From JAWLCA01 sp041687395 (GTDB lineage: Bacteria; Pseudomonadota; Alphaproteobacteria; Rhodobacterales; Rhodobacteraceae), in the NCBI GenBank assembly GCA_041687395.1, contig JAWLCA010000020.1, positions 1-64,000 of the forward strand: DNA of 64,000 nucleotides, written 5' to 3'. Positions within the stretch are counted from its first letter, which is position 1. Each line of letters begins with the position of its first letter. Below are positions 16,668 to 25,193 of this stretch, one piece after another. Position numbers and translations under genes: made by a program. The notes under the pieces are model-generated. The model saw only the letters and a list, made by a program, of their open reading frames with translations, was not told where the DNA came from and did not search any database.

Positions 16668-17393
16668 CTACAGGACGCATCGATACTCCACGCCGTCGGT
16701 GGGCAGAACCGATATGCGCAGCTCGAGCGGTGCGCCTTGGTAATCCTTGGCAATGCGGACAACCCGCAGACAGGGCGTTCCCGCCTCACGATCAAGCTCT
16801 CGTGCAACCTCGGGGGGAAGGGCAATCGCGGTAAGCCGCTCTTCCGCATGGTGTACGGTCGCGCCGAAGGCGCGCTGGTACAGATCATAGAGCGTGTTCG
16901 GCAGCGCTTCGGGCTCTCGCTCGATGCCGGCGAACCGCTTGGCGTCAAGAAAGATCTCTTCGTGAATCGCGGACCGGCCATCGACATCGCGAATCCGCCG
17001 AATGTGAACAATCGACGCCCCGGGATCGAGTTGCAGCGCCGCTGCCTCTTCAGGGGTCGCGACGCGCAGGTTCCTCGACAACGCGCGCGAGTCGGGTCGC
17101 ACCCGGCTGCCATCTTCGCGCCGGAGGTTCAGGAAGCGAAACAAGGCCTCATCCCCCTCGTGAGTCGCGACGACGGTTCCGCGACCCTGACGCCTTACGA
17201 CGATACCCTCCTGCGCAAGGTCGAGCAGGGCCTTGCGCAGCGTACCGACGCTGACCCCGTACTCTTCGGCGAGCCGCGTTTCGCTCGGCAGATAGGTGCC
17301 TGGAGACCACTCGCCGTCGCTGATCCTTTCCAGCAGCAGCGCTCTCAGCTGGCTATGTAGCGGCTGCGCTATGGGGCGTCGCTTGTTGTCCAT
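16668..17393 (-). CDS. GntR family regulator, HutC subfamily
   Basis: A 241-residue protein with an N-terminal winged helix (about 10–75), including PSETRLAEEYGVSVGTLRKAL, and a UTRA effector domain (about 90–235). It is convergent with the dehydrogenase gene and divergent from the sulfolactate dehydrogenase–suyAB genes, across an AT-rich region holding an inverted repeat. It probably controls the sulfolactate branch, giving the island two separate regulators. The effector is likely a sulfonate intermediate (inference). Confidence 0.85.
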   Translation of the reverse strand: MDNKRRPIAQPLHSQLRALLLERISDGEWSPGTYLPSETRLAEEYGVSVGTLRKALLDLAQEGIVVRRQGRGTVVATHEGDEALFRFLNLRREDGSRVRPDSRALSRNLRVATPEEAAALQLDPGASIVHIRRIRDVDGRSAIHEEIFLDAKRFAGIEREPEALPNTLYDLYQRAFGATVHHAEERLTAIALPPEVARELDREAGTPCLRVVRIAKDYQGAPLELRISVLPTDGVEYRCVL

Positions 17394-17422
17394 TGTTCTC
17401 TCCGCCAGTGACCAAGGAACCC

Positions 17423-17464
17423 TTGACTCACTCGTGTCATATAAACTATATATAACATAGTTTA
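17423..17464. promoter_or_regulatory. Divergent promoter/operator between gntR and sulfolactate genes
   Basis: An AT-rich island in GC-rich DNA. TTGACT at 17423–17428 could be a plus-strand -35. The inverted repeat TAAACTA (17442–17448) and TAGTTTA (17458–17464) with a 9-base spacer overlaps the expected -10 region. It is a good candidate binding site for the divergent GntR regulator. Confidence 0.5.
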
Positions 17465-17555
17465 CTTATGCATCCAGTCTTTCGTAGCAGAGAAGTCGTG
17501 TCGGGCGAAGTCCGTCGAGTGACATGAAACGAAAACGTCCGGGGAGGGGCGGCGG

Positions 17556-18605
17556 ATGAACAACGTGGCAATCTCGCTGGTCGAGGCGCACCGCTTGGCG
17601 GTCTTGGCGCTGACGAGCGCCGGCGTGTCCGAGCCTTCCGCGACCGCGACAGCCGAGGCGCTTGTCGCTGCCGAACGGGACGGGCTTTCCTCGCACGGCC
17701 TCGCGCGTCTGCCGTTTTACGTTGCACAGGTTCGCTCCGGTAAGATCCACGCCAACGCGCAACCGACCGTCCGTCAGGACGGTGCTGTCGTTCAGGTGGA
17801 TGCAGACCATGGATTAGCCTTTCCAGCCTTGGCTGCTGGTAATGTCGCGGCGGCCGAAGTGGCGCGGAAGCTGGGTATCGCCGCCCTGTCGATCACGCGG
17901 TCGCATCACTTCGGCGTCGCGGGATATCCGGTCGAAGCGCTGGCGCGGCAAGGTCTGATCGCGATTGCCTTCTCGAACTCGCCGGCAGCGATGGCGCCGT
18001 GGGGCGGACATCGGGCGCTTTACGGCACCAACCCCATAGCCTTTGCCGCGCCACGCGCGAGCGGGGCGGATCCGCTGGTGATTGACCTGTCGCTCAGCCA
18101 TGTGGCGCGAGGCAAGGTGATGCTGGCGCAGAAATCCGGCCAACCGATCCCCGGCGACTGGGCGCTCGACGCAGAGGGGAGGCCCACGACCGACGCGGAC
18201 GCAGCCATGGCCGGTACGATGCTGCCCGTCGGCGGCGCCAAGGGTGCCGCACTCGGGTTGATGGTCGAATTGCTGACCGCCGGCCTCGCTGGTGGGAACT
18301 TTGGCTACGAAGCCAGTTCACTGTTCGATGCCGAAGGTCCACCGCCGGGTTTGGCGCATCTGATCCTCGTGCTCGACCCGGCGCGCTTTGCCGGCGACTT
18401 CACCGCAAGAGCCGAGGCGCTGTTCGAACAGATCGCTGCACAGGAGGGGGCGCGCCTGCCAGGCAGTCGCCGCCTGGCGATCCGCGCCACAAACTCCGAG
18501 ATGCTGACCTTGCCCGATGCCCTGCTGGACGAGTTGACCGCGCTTGCAGAGGCCGCGCCCGATCACCCGCTTCATTCCATCACGCAACGAGAGAGGACAT
18601 CATGA
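17556..18605 (+). CDS. (2R)-3-sulfolactate dehydrogenase (Ldh2/malate dehydrogenase family, ComC/SlcC-like)
   Basis: A 349-residue enzyme of the LDH2/MDG2 oxidoreductase family, with the family pattern ERDGLSSHGLARLPFY, ITRSHHFGVAGYPVEALA and YGTNPIAFAAPR. ComC/SlcC interconverts (R)-sulfolactate and sulfopyruvate with NAD(P). Paired with an (S)-specific enzyme it can epimerise sulfolactate. No SlcD partner is seen here. It overlaps suyA by four bases (ATGA), so coupling to the desulfonating enzyme is likely. Without the context it would be called malate/lactate dehydrogenase. Confidence 0.8.
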   Translation: MNNVAISLVEAHRLAVLALTSAGVSEPSATATAEALVAAERDGLSSHGLARLPFYVAQVRSGKIHANAQPTVRQDGAVVQVDADHGLAFPALAAGNVAAAEVARKLGIAALSITRSHHFGVAGYPVEALARQGLIAIAFSNSPAAMAPWGGHRALYGTNPIAFAAPRASGADPLVIDLSLSHVARGKVMLAQKSGQPIPGDWALDAEGRPTTDADAAMAGTMLPVGGAKGAALGLMVELLTAGLAGGNFGYEASSLFDAEGPPPGLAHLILVLDPARFAGDFTARAEALFEQIAAQEGARLPGSRRLAIRATNSEMLTLPDALLDELTALAEAAPDHPLHSITQRERTS

Positions 18606-18898
18606 CAACCACCACTCATCCCCAGCTTCTGAAGCACGACGAGGCCGACAATGTCGGCGTCGTCGTGGTCGAGGGGCTGACCGCCGGCACCGACATGCTC
18701 TGTGTCTGCACCGAGGACAACTCGGACTTTCGGCTGACCGCGAAGGCCGACATTCCGATCGGCCACAAGGTCGCTCTGAAGCCGCTGAAGGCCGGAGATA
18801 CGGTCATCAAGTACGGCGAGGATATCGGCAAGATGATCGGCGACGTCGAAGAGGGTGGGCATGTCCACACCCAGAACCTGAAAACCAAGCGGTGGTGA
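18602..18898 (+). CDS. suyA: (2R)-sulfolactate sulfo-lyase, alpha subunit
   Basis: A 98-residue SAF-domain protein homologous to the N-terminal part of altronate dehydratase. It has ADIPIGHKVALKPLKAGD and the terminal EEGGHVHTQNLKTKRW, which fits SuyA. SuyAB cleaves (R)-3-sulfolactate to pyruvate and sulfite. Its start overlaps the dehydrogenase stop, and it lies nine bases before suyB. Confidence 0.9.
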   Translation: MTTTTHPQLLKHDEADNVGVVVVEGLTAGTDMLCVCTEDNSDFRLTAKADIPIGHKVALKPLKAGDTVIKYGEDIGKMIGDVEEGGHVHTQNLKTKRW

Positions 18899-18907
18899 GG
18901 AAACACA

Positions 18908-20089
18908 ATGGCACTTGATTTCACACAAGCGACGGTGAACGCATGGCGGCGCGAAAATGGCCGTGTCGGTGTGCGCAACCACGTCCTGATTCTGCCCGTC
19001 GACGACATTTCCAACGCCGCCTGCGAGGCGGTGGCCAACAACGTCAAGGGGACGATGGCGATCCCGCACGCCTATGGCCGGCTCCAGTTCGGCGAGGATC
19101 TGGACCTGCACTTCCGGACCATCATCGGCACTGGCGCCAACCCCAACGTCGCGGCCGTGATCGTGATCGGGATCGAGCCGGAATGGACCAAGATCATCGT
19201 CGATGGCATCGCCAAGACCGGCAAGCCGGTCGAAGGCTTCTGGATCGAGCAGAACGGCGATTTCGAGACCATTCGAAAGGCCGGCTGGAAGGCCAAGGAG
19301 TTCGTCCACTGGGCGACCGAACTGAAAAAGGAGGAATGCCCTCTGACCGATCTGTGGGTCTCAACCAAGTGCGGAGAGAGCGACACCACCACCGGCCTGT
19401 CATCCTGTCCGACTGTCGGCAACATGTACGACAAACTGCTGCCGCATGGGCTTTATGGCGTGTTCGGAGAGACGTCGGAGATCACCGGGGCCGAGCACAT
19501 CTGTGTGAAGCGCGCCGCCAATCAGGAAGCCGCCGACAAGTTCATGAAGACGTGGCAGGCCTACCAGGATGACGTGATCGAACAGTTCAAGACCTCGGAT
19601 CTGTCCGACAGTCAGCCGACGAAAGGCAATATCCTTGGCGGCCTGACCACGATCGAGGAAAAGGCGCTTGGTAATCTCGAAAAGATTGGTCGCACCAGCA
19701 CCTATATCGATGTCCTGGAACCGGCCGAGGCACCGGCAAAGGGCAATGGACTCTATTTCATGGACACGTCCTCGGCGGCGGCGGAATGCGTCACGCTGAT
19801 GGCGGCGGCAGGCTATGTCATCCACACCTTCCCCACGGGTCAGGGTAATGTGGTCGGCAATCCGATCGTGCCGGTGATCAAGATCTCGGGCAACCCGCGT
19901 ACGCTGCGCACAATGTCCGAGCATATCGACGTGGATGTCACTGGCGTCCTACGTCGCGACATGACCATCGATCAGGCCGGCGACGCACTGATCGAAATGA
20001 TCAGGCGCACGGCCAATGGCCGCGTTACCGCCGCCGAGGCGCTGGGGCATCGAGAGTTCTCAATGACCAAGCTCTACCGGTCGGCCTGA
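18908..20089 (+). CDS. suyB: (2R)-sulfolactate sulfo-lyase, beta subunit
   Basis: A 393-residue protein of the UxaA/altronate dehydratase C-terminal family. It begins with ENGRVGVRNHVLILPVDDIS, carries STKCGESDTTTGLSSCPTVG with conserved cysteines likely to bind the metal, and ends with a typical GNPRTLRTMSEHIDVDVTG segment. It is the catalytic partner of SuyA in desulfonation of sulfolactate to pyruvate plus sulfite, the carbon- and sulfur-releasing step of the island. GGAAACACA precedes the ATG. Confidence 0.92.
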   Translation: MALDFTQATVNAWRRENGRVGVRNHVLILPVDDISNAACEAVANNVKGTMAIPHAYGRLQFGEDLDLHFRTIIGTGANPNVAAVIVIGIEPEWTKIIVDGIAKTGKPVEGFWIEQNGDFETIRKAGWKAKEFVHWATELKKEECPLTDLWVSTKCGESDTTTGLSSCPTVGNMYDKLLPHGLYGVFGETSEITGAEHICVKRAANQEAADKFMKTWQAYQDDVIEQFKTSDLSDSQPTKGNILGGLTTIEEKALGNLEKIGRTSTYIDVLEPAEAPAKGNGLYFMDTSSAAAECVTLMAAAGYVIHTFPTGQGNVVGNPIVPVIKISGNPRTLRTMSEHIDVDVTGVLRRDMTIDQAGDALIEMIRRTANGRVTAAEALGHREFSMTKLYRSA

Positions 20090-20176
20090 CCGGCACACCG
20101 CGAACCACCCCGGCGGGTCAACTCGGCCCGCCGGCCAATCGCGTGCCCGCGTGGGTGCAGCAAAGAAGTTCGGTGC

Positions 20177-21184
20177 ATGATCCCGTCAGTCTCGACAGCG
20201 ATGTCCGTGGTGCATCGCAACTTTCCGGGCGTTCTTCTGAGCGCGACAATCGGTGCGGCGGCCGCCTTCCTTGGGAGCCACTATGGCGCTCCGGTGATGT
20301 TGTTCGCGCTTCTGCTGGGCATCGCCTTCAACTTCCTGGGCCAGGATCCGGCCTGCAAGCCGGGGGTGGAGCTTTCATCGAAATTCCTGCTTCGGCTCGG
20401 CGTTGGGCTTCTGGGCCTGCGCATTGCCTTGGGCGATATAGTCGCGTTCGGTGCTGGTGGCGCAGCGCTCGTCGCCACGTTGATGGTGCTGACGCTGGCC
20501 ACCGGATTCGTCGCGGCGCGGCTCTTTTCGCGGAAATGGCGTTTTGCCCTGCTTACCGGTGGTGCGGTGGCGATCTGCGGGGCGTCGGCCACGCTCGCCA
20601 TCGCCGCGGTTATCCCGCACAATGACAAGACTGAGCGGAATGTCCTGTTCACTGTGATGGCCGTTACCTCGCTCTCGACGGTTGCTATGGTTGCCTACCC
20701 CATCCTTTTTTCTGCTCTTTCGTTTTCTGATGCACAGATTGGCTTCCTGATTGGCGCAACGATCCATGACGTCGCACAGGTCGTAGGTGCAGGCTATTCG
20801 GTGTCCGACGAGGCCGGCGAAATCGCGACAGTGGTCAAGCTCTTTCGCGTGGCGCTTCTGCCAGTGGTGCTTATCGGCATCGTGCTGACGCTGCGAACCC
20901 GTGGAATGTCGACACGCGGCAAGGTTCCCCTTCTGCCCTGGTTCATGATCCTGTTTCTTGTCCTGTCGATCCTCGGGAGCATTCTGACAATGCCCTTATG
21001 GCTGACCGATGCCGTCGGAACCGCATCGCGGACATTGCTCATCACCGCGATAGCCGCGCTTGGGGTCAAGACCTCGCTCAAGGCGATGAGCGAGGTGGGC
21101 GGCGGCCATTTGGCGGTAGTGACCATGGAAACTCTCGTCCTGCTTGGCGCAGCTGTTGGGCTGATGTTTTTATGGCCAATTTAG
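20177..21184 (+). CDS. YeiH/UPF0324 family putative sulfite/sulfate exporter (SuyZ-like)
   Basis: A 335-residue inner-membrane protein with about 9–11 hydrophobic segments and YeiH-family motifs LLRLGVGLLGLRIALGD, GGAVAICGASATLAIAAV and GATIHDVAQVVGAGY. Relatives in taurine, isethionate and sulfolactate clusters are proposed to export sulfite or sulfate formed by desulfonation. It follows suyB on the same strand after an 87-base gap. A start at 20201 is also possible. Confidence 0.8.
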   Translation: MIPSVSTAMSVVHRNFPGVLLSATIGAAAAFLGSHYGAPVMLFALLLGIAFNFLGQDPACKPGVELSSKFLLRLGVGLLGLRIALGDIVAFGAGGAALVATLMVLTLATGFVAARLFSRKWRFALLTGGAVAICGASATLAIAAVIPHNDKTERNVLFTVMAVTSLSTVAMVAYPILFSALSFSDAQIGFLIGATIHDVAQVVGAGYSVSDEAGEIATVVKLFRVALLPVVLIGIVLTLRTRGMSTRGKVPLLPWFMILFLVLSILGSILTMPLWLTDAVGTASRTLLITAIAALGVKTSLKAMSEVGGGHLAVVTMETLVLLGAAVGLMFLWPI

Positions 21185-21320
21185 GCGCCTTGCCTGGAAG
21201 GTCGAATGAAGCCCGGACCAAGGACGGAGTGGAGCCAGACCGACGAAGCAATGAATATGAACCCGGACTACCCGAGGGGGGCAGACCATGCTGCACTTTC
21301 TCGAACCTTCCCAGCGCAAA

Positions 21321-21350
21321 GGCCCGGGGGCGGCATCTTGCCCCCGGGCC
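21321..21350. terminator. Hairpin terminator between the sulfonate island and glp operon
   Basis: A perfect 11-bp GC stem (21321–21331 with 21340–21350) around an 8-base loop. It lies 18 bases beyond the minus-strand stop of the glycerol binding protein and after the exporter gene, and could serve both convergent transcripts. There is no long T-run. Confidence 0.65.
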
Positions 21351-21367
21351 AGCTTGTCAGGGCAGGC

Positions 21368-23080
21368 TTATTCCGCCCAGCGCTGGATCAGCTCCTCGTA
21401 GGCGATGGTGACCGGTTCGCCTTTTTCGTCGTCCAGCTTCGGCCAGGGCGCGCCCTCTTGCGCCAGCCAGTGGTCGGCGCCCTGAGGCTCGTTCAGGACC
21501 GGGCCAAGGTCGCCCTGCACCCCCGAGCGCTGCAGGCGGTCAAGCACGGCTTCCTGCTCGGCGCAGAGCGCATCCATCGCCTCCTGCGCGGTCTTGGCGC
21601 CCGAGGAGGCGTCGCCGATGTTCTGCCACCATAGCTGTGCCAGACGCGGGTAGTCGGGGACGTTGAAGCCGGTGTCAGTCCACAGCTCGCGCTCGGGCGA
21701 GCGGTAGAATTCGACCAGACCGCCCAGCATAGGTGCGCGCTCGGTAAAGCTGTCGTGCCGGATTGTGCTTTCGCGGATGAAGGTCAGGCCGACGTGGCTT
21801 TTCTTCACGTCCACGGTCTTGGACGCAATGAACTGGGCATAGAGCCAGGCGGCCTGCGCGCGGTCCACCGGGGTGGATTGCATCAGCGTGGCGGATCCCA
21901 CGTCCTGATAGCCGACCTTCATCCCGTCCTGCCAGTAAGTACCGTGGGGGCTGGGGGCCATGCGCCACTTCGGGGTGCCGTCCTCGTTCACCACGGGAAG
22001 ACCTTCGGCCACCATGTCTGCGGTGAAGGCGGTGTACCAGAAGATCTGCTGGGCGATGTTGCCCTGGGCAGGTACCGGGCCGGATTCCGAGAAGTTCATG
22101 CCGGCCGCGGTGGGCGGGGCATAGTCGCGCAGCCAGTCGGCGTATTTCTGGATCGAGTAGACTGCCGCCGGGCTGTTGGTGGCACCGCCCCGTTCCATGC
22201 AGGAACCGACGGGCTGGTAGTTCTCGTTCACGCGGATGCCCCATTCGTCCACCGGCAGGCCGTTCGGCAGGCCGAGGTCGGAGGCGCCGGCCATCGACAG
22301 CCACGCATCGGTGAAGCGCCAGCCGAGCGAGGGGTCGCGGCGCCCATAGTCCATGTGGCCATAGACCGTCTGTCCGTCGATCTCGCGTCCGGTGAAGAAG
22401 GCGGCGATATCCTCGTAGGCCGACCAGTTGACCGGAACGCCGAGCGGGTAGCCGTATTCGGCTTCGAACTCTGCCTGGATATCCGGGTCCGAGAACCAGT
22501 CGTGACGGAACCAGTAGAGGTTGGCGAACTGCTGCAGAGGCAGTTGGTAAAGCTTTCCATCGGGGCCGGTGGCCGAGGAGGTGCCGATGAAATCATCCAG
22601 ATCAAGGTTCGGGTTGGTGACGTCTGCGCCTTTACCCTCGATCCAGTCGGTGATGTTGCGGACCTGCTGGTAGCGCCAGTGGGTTCCGATAAGGTCGGCG
22701 TCGTTGACATACATGTCATAGACATTCTCGCCCGTCTGCATCTGGGTCTGCAGACGCTCGACCACGTCGCCTTCGCCGATCAGGTCATGAGTGACCTCAA
22801 TGCCGGTGATCGCGGAGAATGCCGGGGCGAGGACGCGGGCCTCGTATTCATGGGTGGTGATGGTTTCCGACACCACGTTGATCGACATGCCGCGGAAGGG
22901 TTCCGCCGCGTCGATGAACCACTGCATCTCGGCTTCCTGCTCCTCGCGCGTGAGCGCGGAGAGATCGCCGATCTCGGCATCGAGGAAGGCGCGCGCGGCC
23001 TCCATGTCGGCAAAGGCCGGGCTGCCCAGCACGGTCAGTGCCAGACCCAGCGCGGTAGATGTTCTCAAGAGTTGGTTCAT
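21368..23080 (-). CDS. glpV: Glycerol ABC transporter substrate-binding protein
   Basis: A 570-residue periplasmic binding protein. A Sec signal occupies residues 1–24 (LLRTSTALGLALTVLGSPAFA). It belongs to the large extracellular solute-binding proteins of the sugar-alcohol class, longer than usual as in rhizobial GlpV. GGAGG precedes the ATG at 23080; an upstream in-frame ATG at 23137 is rejected. It is the last gene of an operon matching Rhizobium glpDSTPQUV in content and order, which is the basis for the glycerol assignment. Confidence 0.88.
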   Translation of the reverse strand: MNQLLRTSTALGLALTVLGSPAFADMEAARAFLDAEIGDLSALTREEQEAEMQWFIDAAEPFRGMSINVVSETITTHEYEARVLAPAFSAITGIEVTHDLIGEGDVVERLQTQMQTGENVYDMYVNDADLIGTHWRYQQVRNITDWIEGKGADVTNPNLDLDDFIGTSSATGPDGKLYQLPLQQFANLYWFRHDWFSDPDIQAEFEAEYGYPLGVPVNWSAYEDIAAFFTGREIDGQTVYGHMDYGRRDPSLGWRFTDAWLSMAGASDLGLPNGLPVDEWGIRVNENYQPVGSCMERGGATNSPAAVYSIQKYADWLRDYAPPTAAGMNFSESGPVPAQGNIAQQIFWYTAFTADMVAEGLPVVNEDGTPKWRMAPSPHGTYWQDGMKVGYQDVGSATLMQSTPVDRAQAAWLYAQFIASKTVDVKKSHVGLTFIRESTIRHDSFTERAPMLGGLVEFYRSPERELWTDTGFNVPDYPRLAQLWWQNIGDASSGAKTAQEAMDALCAEQEAVLDRLQRSGVQGDLGPVLNEPQGADHWLAQEGAPWPKLDDEKGEPVTIAYEELIQRWAE

Positions 23081-23171
23081 TATGTCCTCCCATGGATTGA
23101 ACCGTTTCAGTCCTGTGCGTCCGGGGCGGGACGTCAACGCGACGGCGCCCGGTCACACCCTTTCGACGCCC

Positions 23172-23450
23172 CTAGACCCAGCGGAAAACCGCCGCGGCAT
23201 AGAGGGCGCAAAGCCCAAGCGCCCAGAACTGGGGCAAATCGGTCATCCCCAGCCAGGCCAGATTGATGAAGGCCGAGCCGAGCAGCGTGATGAAGAGCCG
23301 GTCGCCGCGCGTCGTCTCGATCATCAGCACGCCGCGGCGGGGCGTTTCAGGATAGCGGATCGCCAGGATCGTGAAGAGGATCAGCAGGCTTGCGATCACC
23401 ATGAAGAAGCTTGCGGTCGGCCAGGTCCAGGCCATCCATTGCAGGGTCAT
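23172..23450 (-). CDS. glpU: DUF2160 small membrane protein of the glycerol ABC transporter
   Basis: A 92-residue protein with three hydrophobic segments (about 10–30, 53–71, 74–90) and the motif RYPETPRRGVLMIETTRGDR. This family occurs in glycerol ABC operons between the permease and binding protein genes, exactly as here. Its biochemical role is unsettled; it is presumed to be an accessory membrane subunit. Confidence 0.85.
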   Translation of the reverse strand: MTLQWMAWTWPTASFFMVIASLLILFTILAIRYPETPRRGVLMIETTRGDRLFITLLGSAFINLAWLGMTDLPQFWALGLCALYAAAVFRWV

Positions 23451-23462
23451 GGGGCTTCTCCC

Positions 23463-24320
23463 TTACACGCGGCCCAGGGCGAAGCCCTTGGCGATGTAGT
23501 TGCGGACGAAATAGATCACGAGCGCGCCGGGGATTATCGTCAGTACGCCTGCGGCGGCCAAGACGCCCCAGTCGAGGCCGGACGCCGAGACCGTCCGTGT
23601 CATCGTCGCTGCGATGGGTTTTGCGTTCACCGACGTCAGCGTGCGCGACAGCAACAGTTCCACCCACGAGAACATGAAGCAGAAGAATGCGGCAACGCCG
23701 ATGCCGGAGGCGATGAGCGGCATGAAGATCTTCACGAAGAAGCGGGGGAAGGAGTAGCCGTCGATATAGGCGGTCTCGTCGATCTCCTTGGGCACCCCGC
23801 GCATGAAACCTTCGAGGATCCAGACCGCCAGCGGCACGTTGAATAGACAGTGCGCCAGCGCCACCGCGATATGCGTGTCGAACAGGCCGACCGAAGAATA
23901 GAGCTGGAAGAAGGGCAGGGCGAAGACCGCGGGCGGGGCCATGCGGTTGGTCAGCAGCCAGAAAAACAGGTGCTTGTCGCCCAGGAACCGGTAGCGGCTG
24001 AAGGCATAGGCTGCGGGCAGCGCCACCGTGATCGAGATGACGGTGTTGAGCGTGACGTAGGTAATCGAGTTGACGTAGCCCATGTACCACGAGGGATCGG
24101 TCAGGATGGTGCGGTAGTTGGCGAGGGTCGGGTCCTGCGGCCAGAGGGTGAAGGCGCCGAGGATTTCCCGGTTGGTTTGCAGGCTCATCTTCACCAGCCA
24201 GTAGATCGGCACCAGCAGGAAGGCGAGGTAGATCGCCATGATAAGGGTCGAGACACGGACCTGCGGGAGTCTGAACGAGCGGGCGGCGGGGGGGGCGGCG
24301 GCGGTGTCAAGCGTGGCCAT
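23463..24320 (-). CDS. glpQ: Glycerol ABC transporter permease
   Basis: A 285-residue MalG-type permease with about six membrane helices and the EAA loop EIDETAYIDGYSFPRFFVKIFMPL near residues 180–205, which contacts the ATPases. The ATG at 24320 overlaps the stop of the preceding permease by one base. The longer open frame to 24707 is not used. Confidence 0.88.
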   Translation of the reverse strand: MATLDTAAAPPAARSFRLPQVRVSTLIMAIYLAFLLVPIYWLVKMSLQTNREILGAFTLWPQDPTLANYRTILTDPSWYMGYVNSITYVTLNTVISITVALPAAYAFSRYRFLGDKHLFFWLLTNRMAPPAVFALPFFQLYSSVGLFDTHIAVALAHCLFNVPLAVWILEGFMRGVPKEIDETAYIDGYSFPRFFVKIFMPLIASGIGVAAFFCFMFSWVELLLSRTLTSVNAKPIAATMTRTVSASGLDWGVLAAAGVLTIIPGALVIYFVRNYIAKGFALGRV

Positions 24321-25192
24321 CACTTGCCCTCCTGTTTGTCGAGATTGGTCATCACGGTGTAGAACACCCAGGAAATCAGCAAGATCACCAGGAAGTAGAT
24401 GATCGAGAAGGCCGCCGCGGGGCCAAGGTCGAACTGCCCCAGCGCCATCTTCACCAGATCGATCGACAGGAACGATGTGGCTGAGCCCGGCCCGCCGCCG
24501 GTGACAACGAAGGGTTCGGTGTAGATCATGAAGCTGTCCATGAACCGCAGCAGCACCGCGATCAGCAACACGCCGCGCATCTTCGGCAGTTCGATGTAGC
24601 GAAATATCGCCCAACGGCTCGCTTGGTCGATCTTGGCGGCCTGATAATAGGCATCCGGGATCGATTTCAGCCCGGCATAGGCCAGCAATGCAACCAACGA
24701 GGTCCAATGCCAGACGTCCATCACGACGACGGTGATCCAGGCGTGCAGGGCGTTCTGGGTGTAGTTGTAGCTGATCCCGAGGTTGTTGAGCACGTAGCCT
24801 AGCAGGCCGATATCGGACCGGCCCATGATCTGCCAGATCGTCCCCACGACATTGAACGGAATAAGCAGCGGCAGCGCCATGAGAACCAGGCAGACAGATA
24901 CCCAGAACCCGCGCTTTGGCATGCAGAGCGCGATCAGCACGCCAAGCGGGATCTGGATCGCCAGGATGATCGCCGAGAACAGAAGCTGCCGCCCCAAGGC
25001 GGACTGATAGCGTGATGAGGTCAGCACCTGTTCGAACCAGCCCAGTCCCTCCCAGAAGAAGACGTTGCTGCCAAAGGTGTCCTGGACCGAATAGTTCACC
25101 ACCGTCATCAGCGGAATCACCGCCGAAAACGCGACAAGCACCAGCACCGGCAGAACCAGAAACCAGGCCTTGTTGTTCTGGGTCTTCTCCAT
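24320..25192 (-). CDS. glpP: Glycerol ABC transporter permease
   Basis: A 290-residue MalF-type permease with about six hydrophobic segments. Its EAA-like loop PDAYYQAAKIDQASRWAIFR near residues 190–210 couples to the ATP-binding subunits. The ATG at 25192 lies one base after the stop of the ATPase gene. It forms the membrane channel together with the neighbouring permease. Confidence 0.88.
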   Translation of the reverse strand: MEKTQNNKAWFLVLPVLVLVAFSAVIPLMTVVNYSVQDTFGSNVFFWEGLGWFEQVLTSSRYQSALGRQLLFSAIILAIQIPLGVLIALCMPKRGFWVSVCLVLMALPLLIPFNVVGTIWQIMGRSDIGLLGYVLNNLGISYNYTQNALHAWITVVVMDVWHWTSLVALLAYAGLKSIPDAYYQAAKIDQASRWAIFRYIELPKMRGVLLIAVLLRFMDSFMIYTEPFVVTGGGPGSATSFLSIDLVKMALGQFDLGPAAAFSIIYFLVILLISWVFYTVMTNLDKQEGK

Positions 25193-25193
25193 A

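Noticed and set aside
17556..18605. Malate or ureidoglycolate dehydrogenase
   Set aside because: The family alone would allow it, but the four-base overlap with suyA makes sulfolactate dehydrogenase the better reading.
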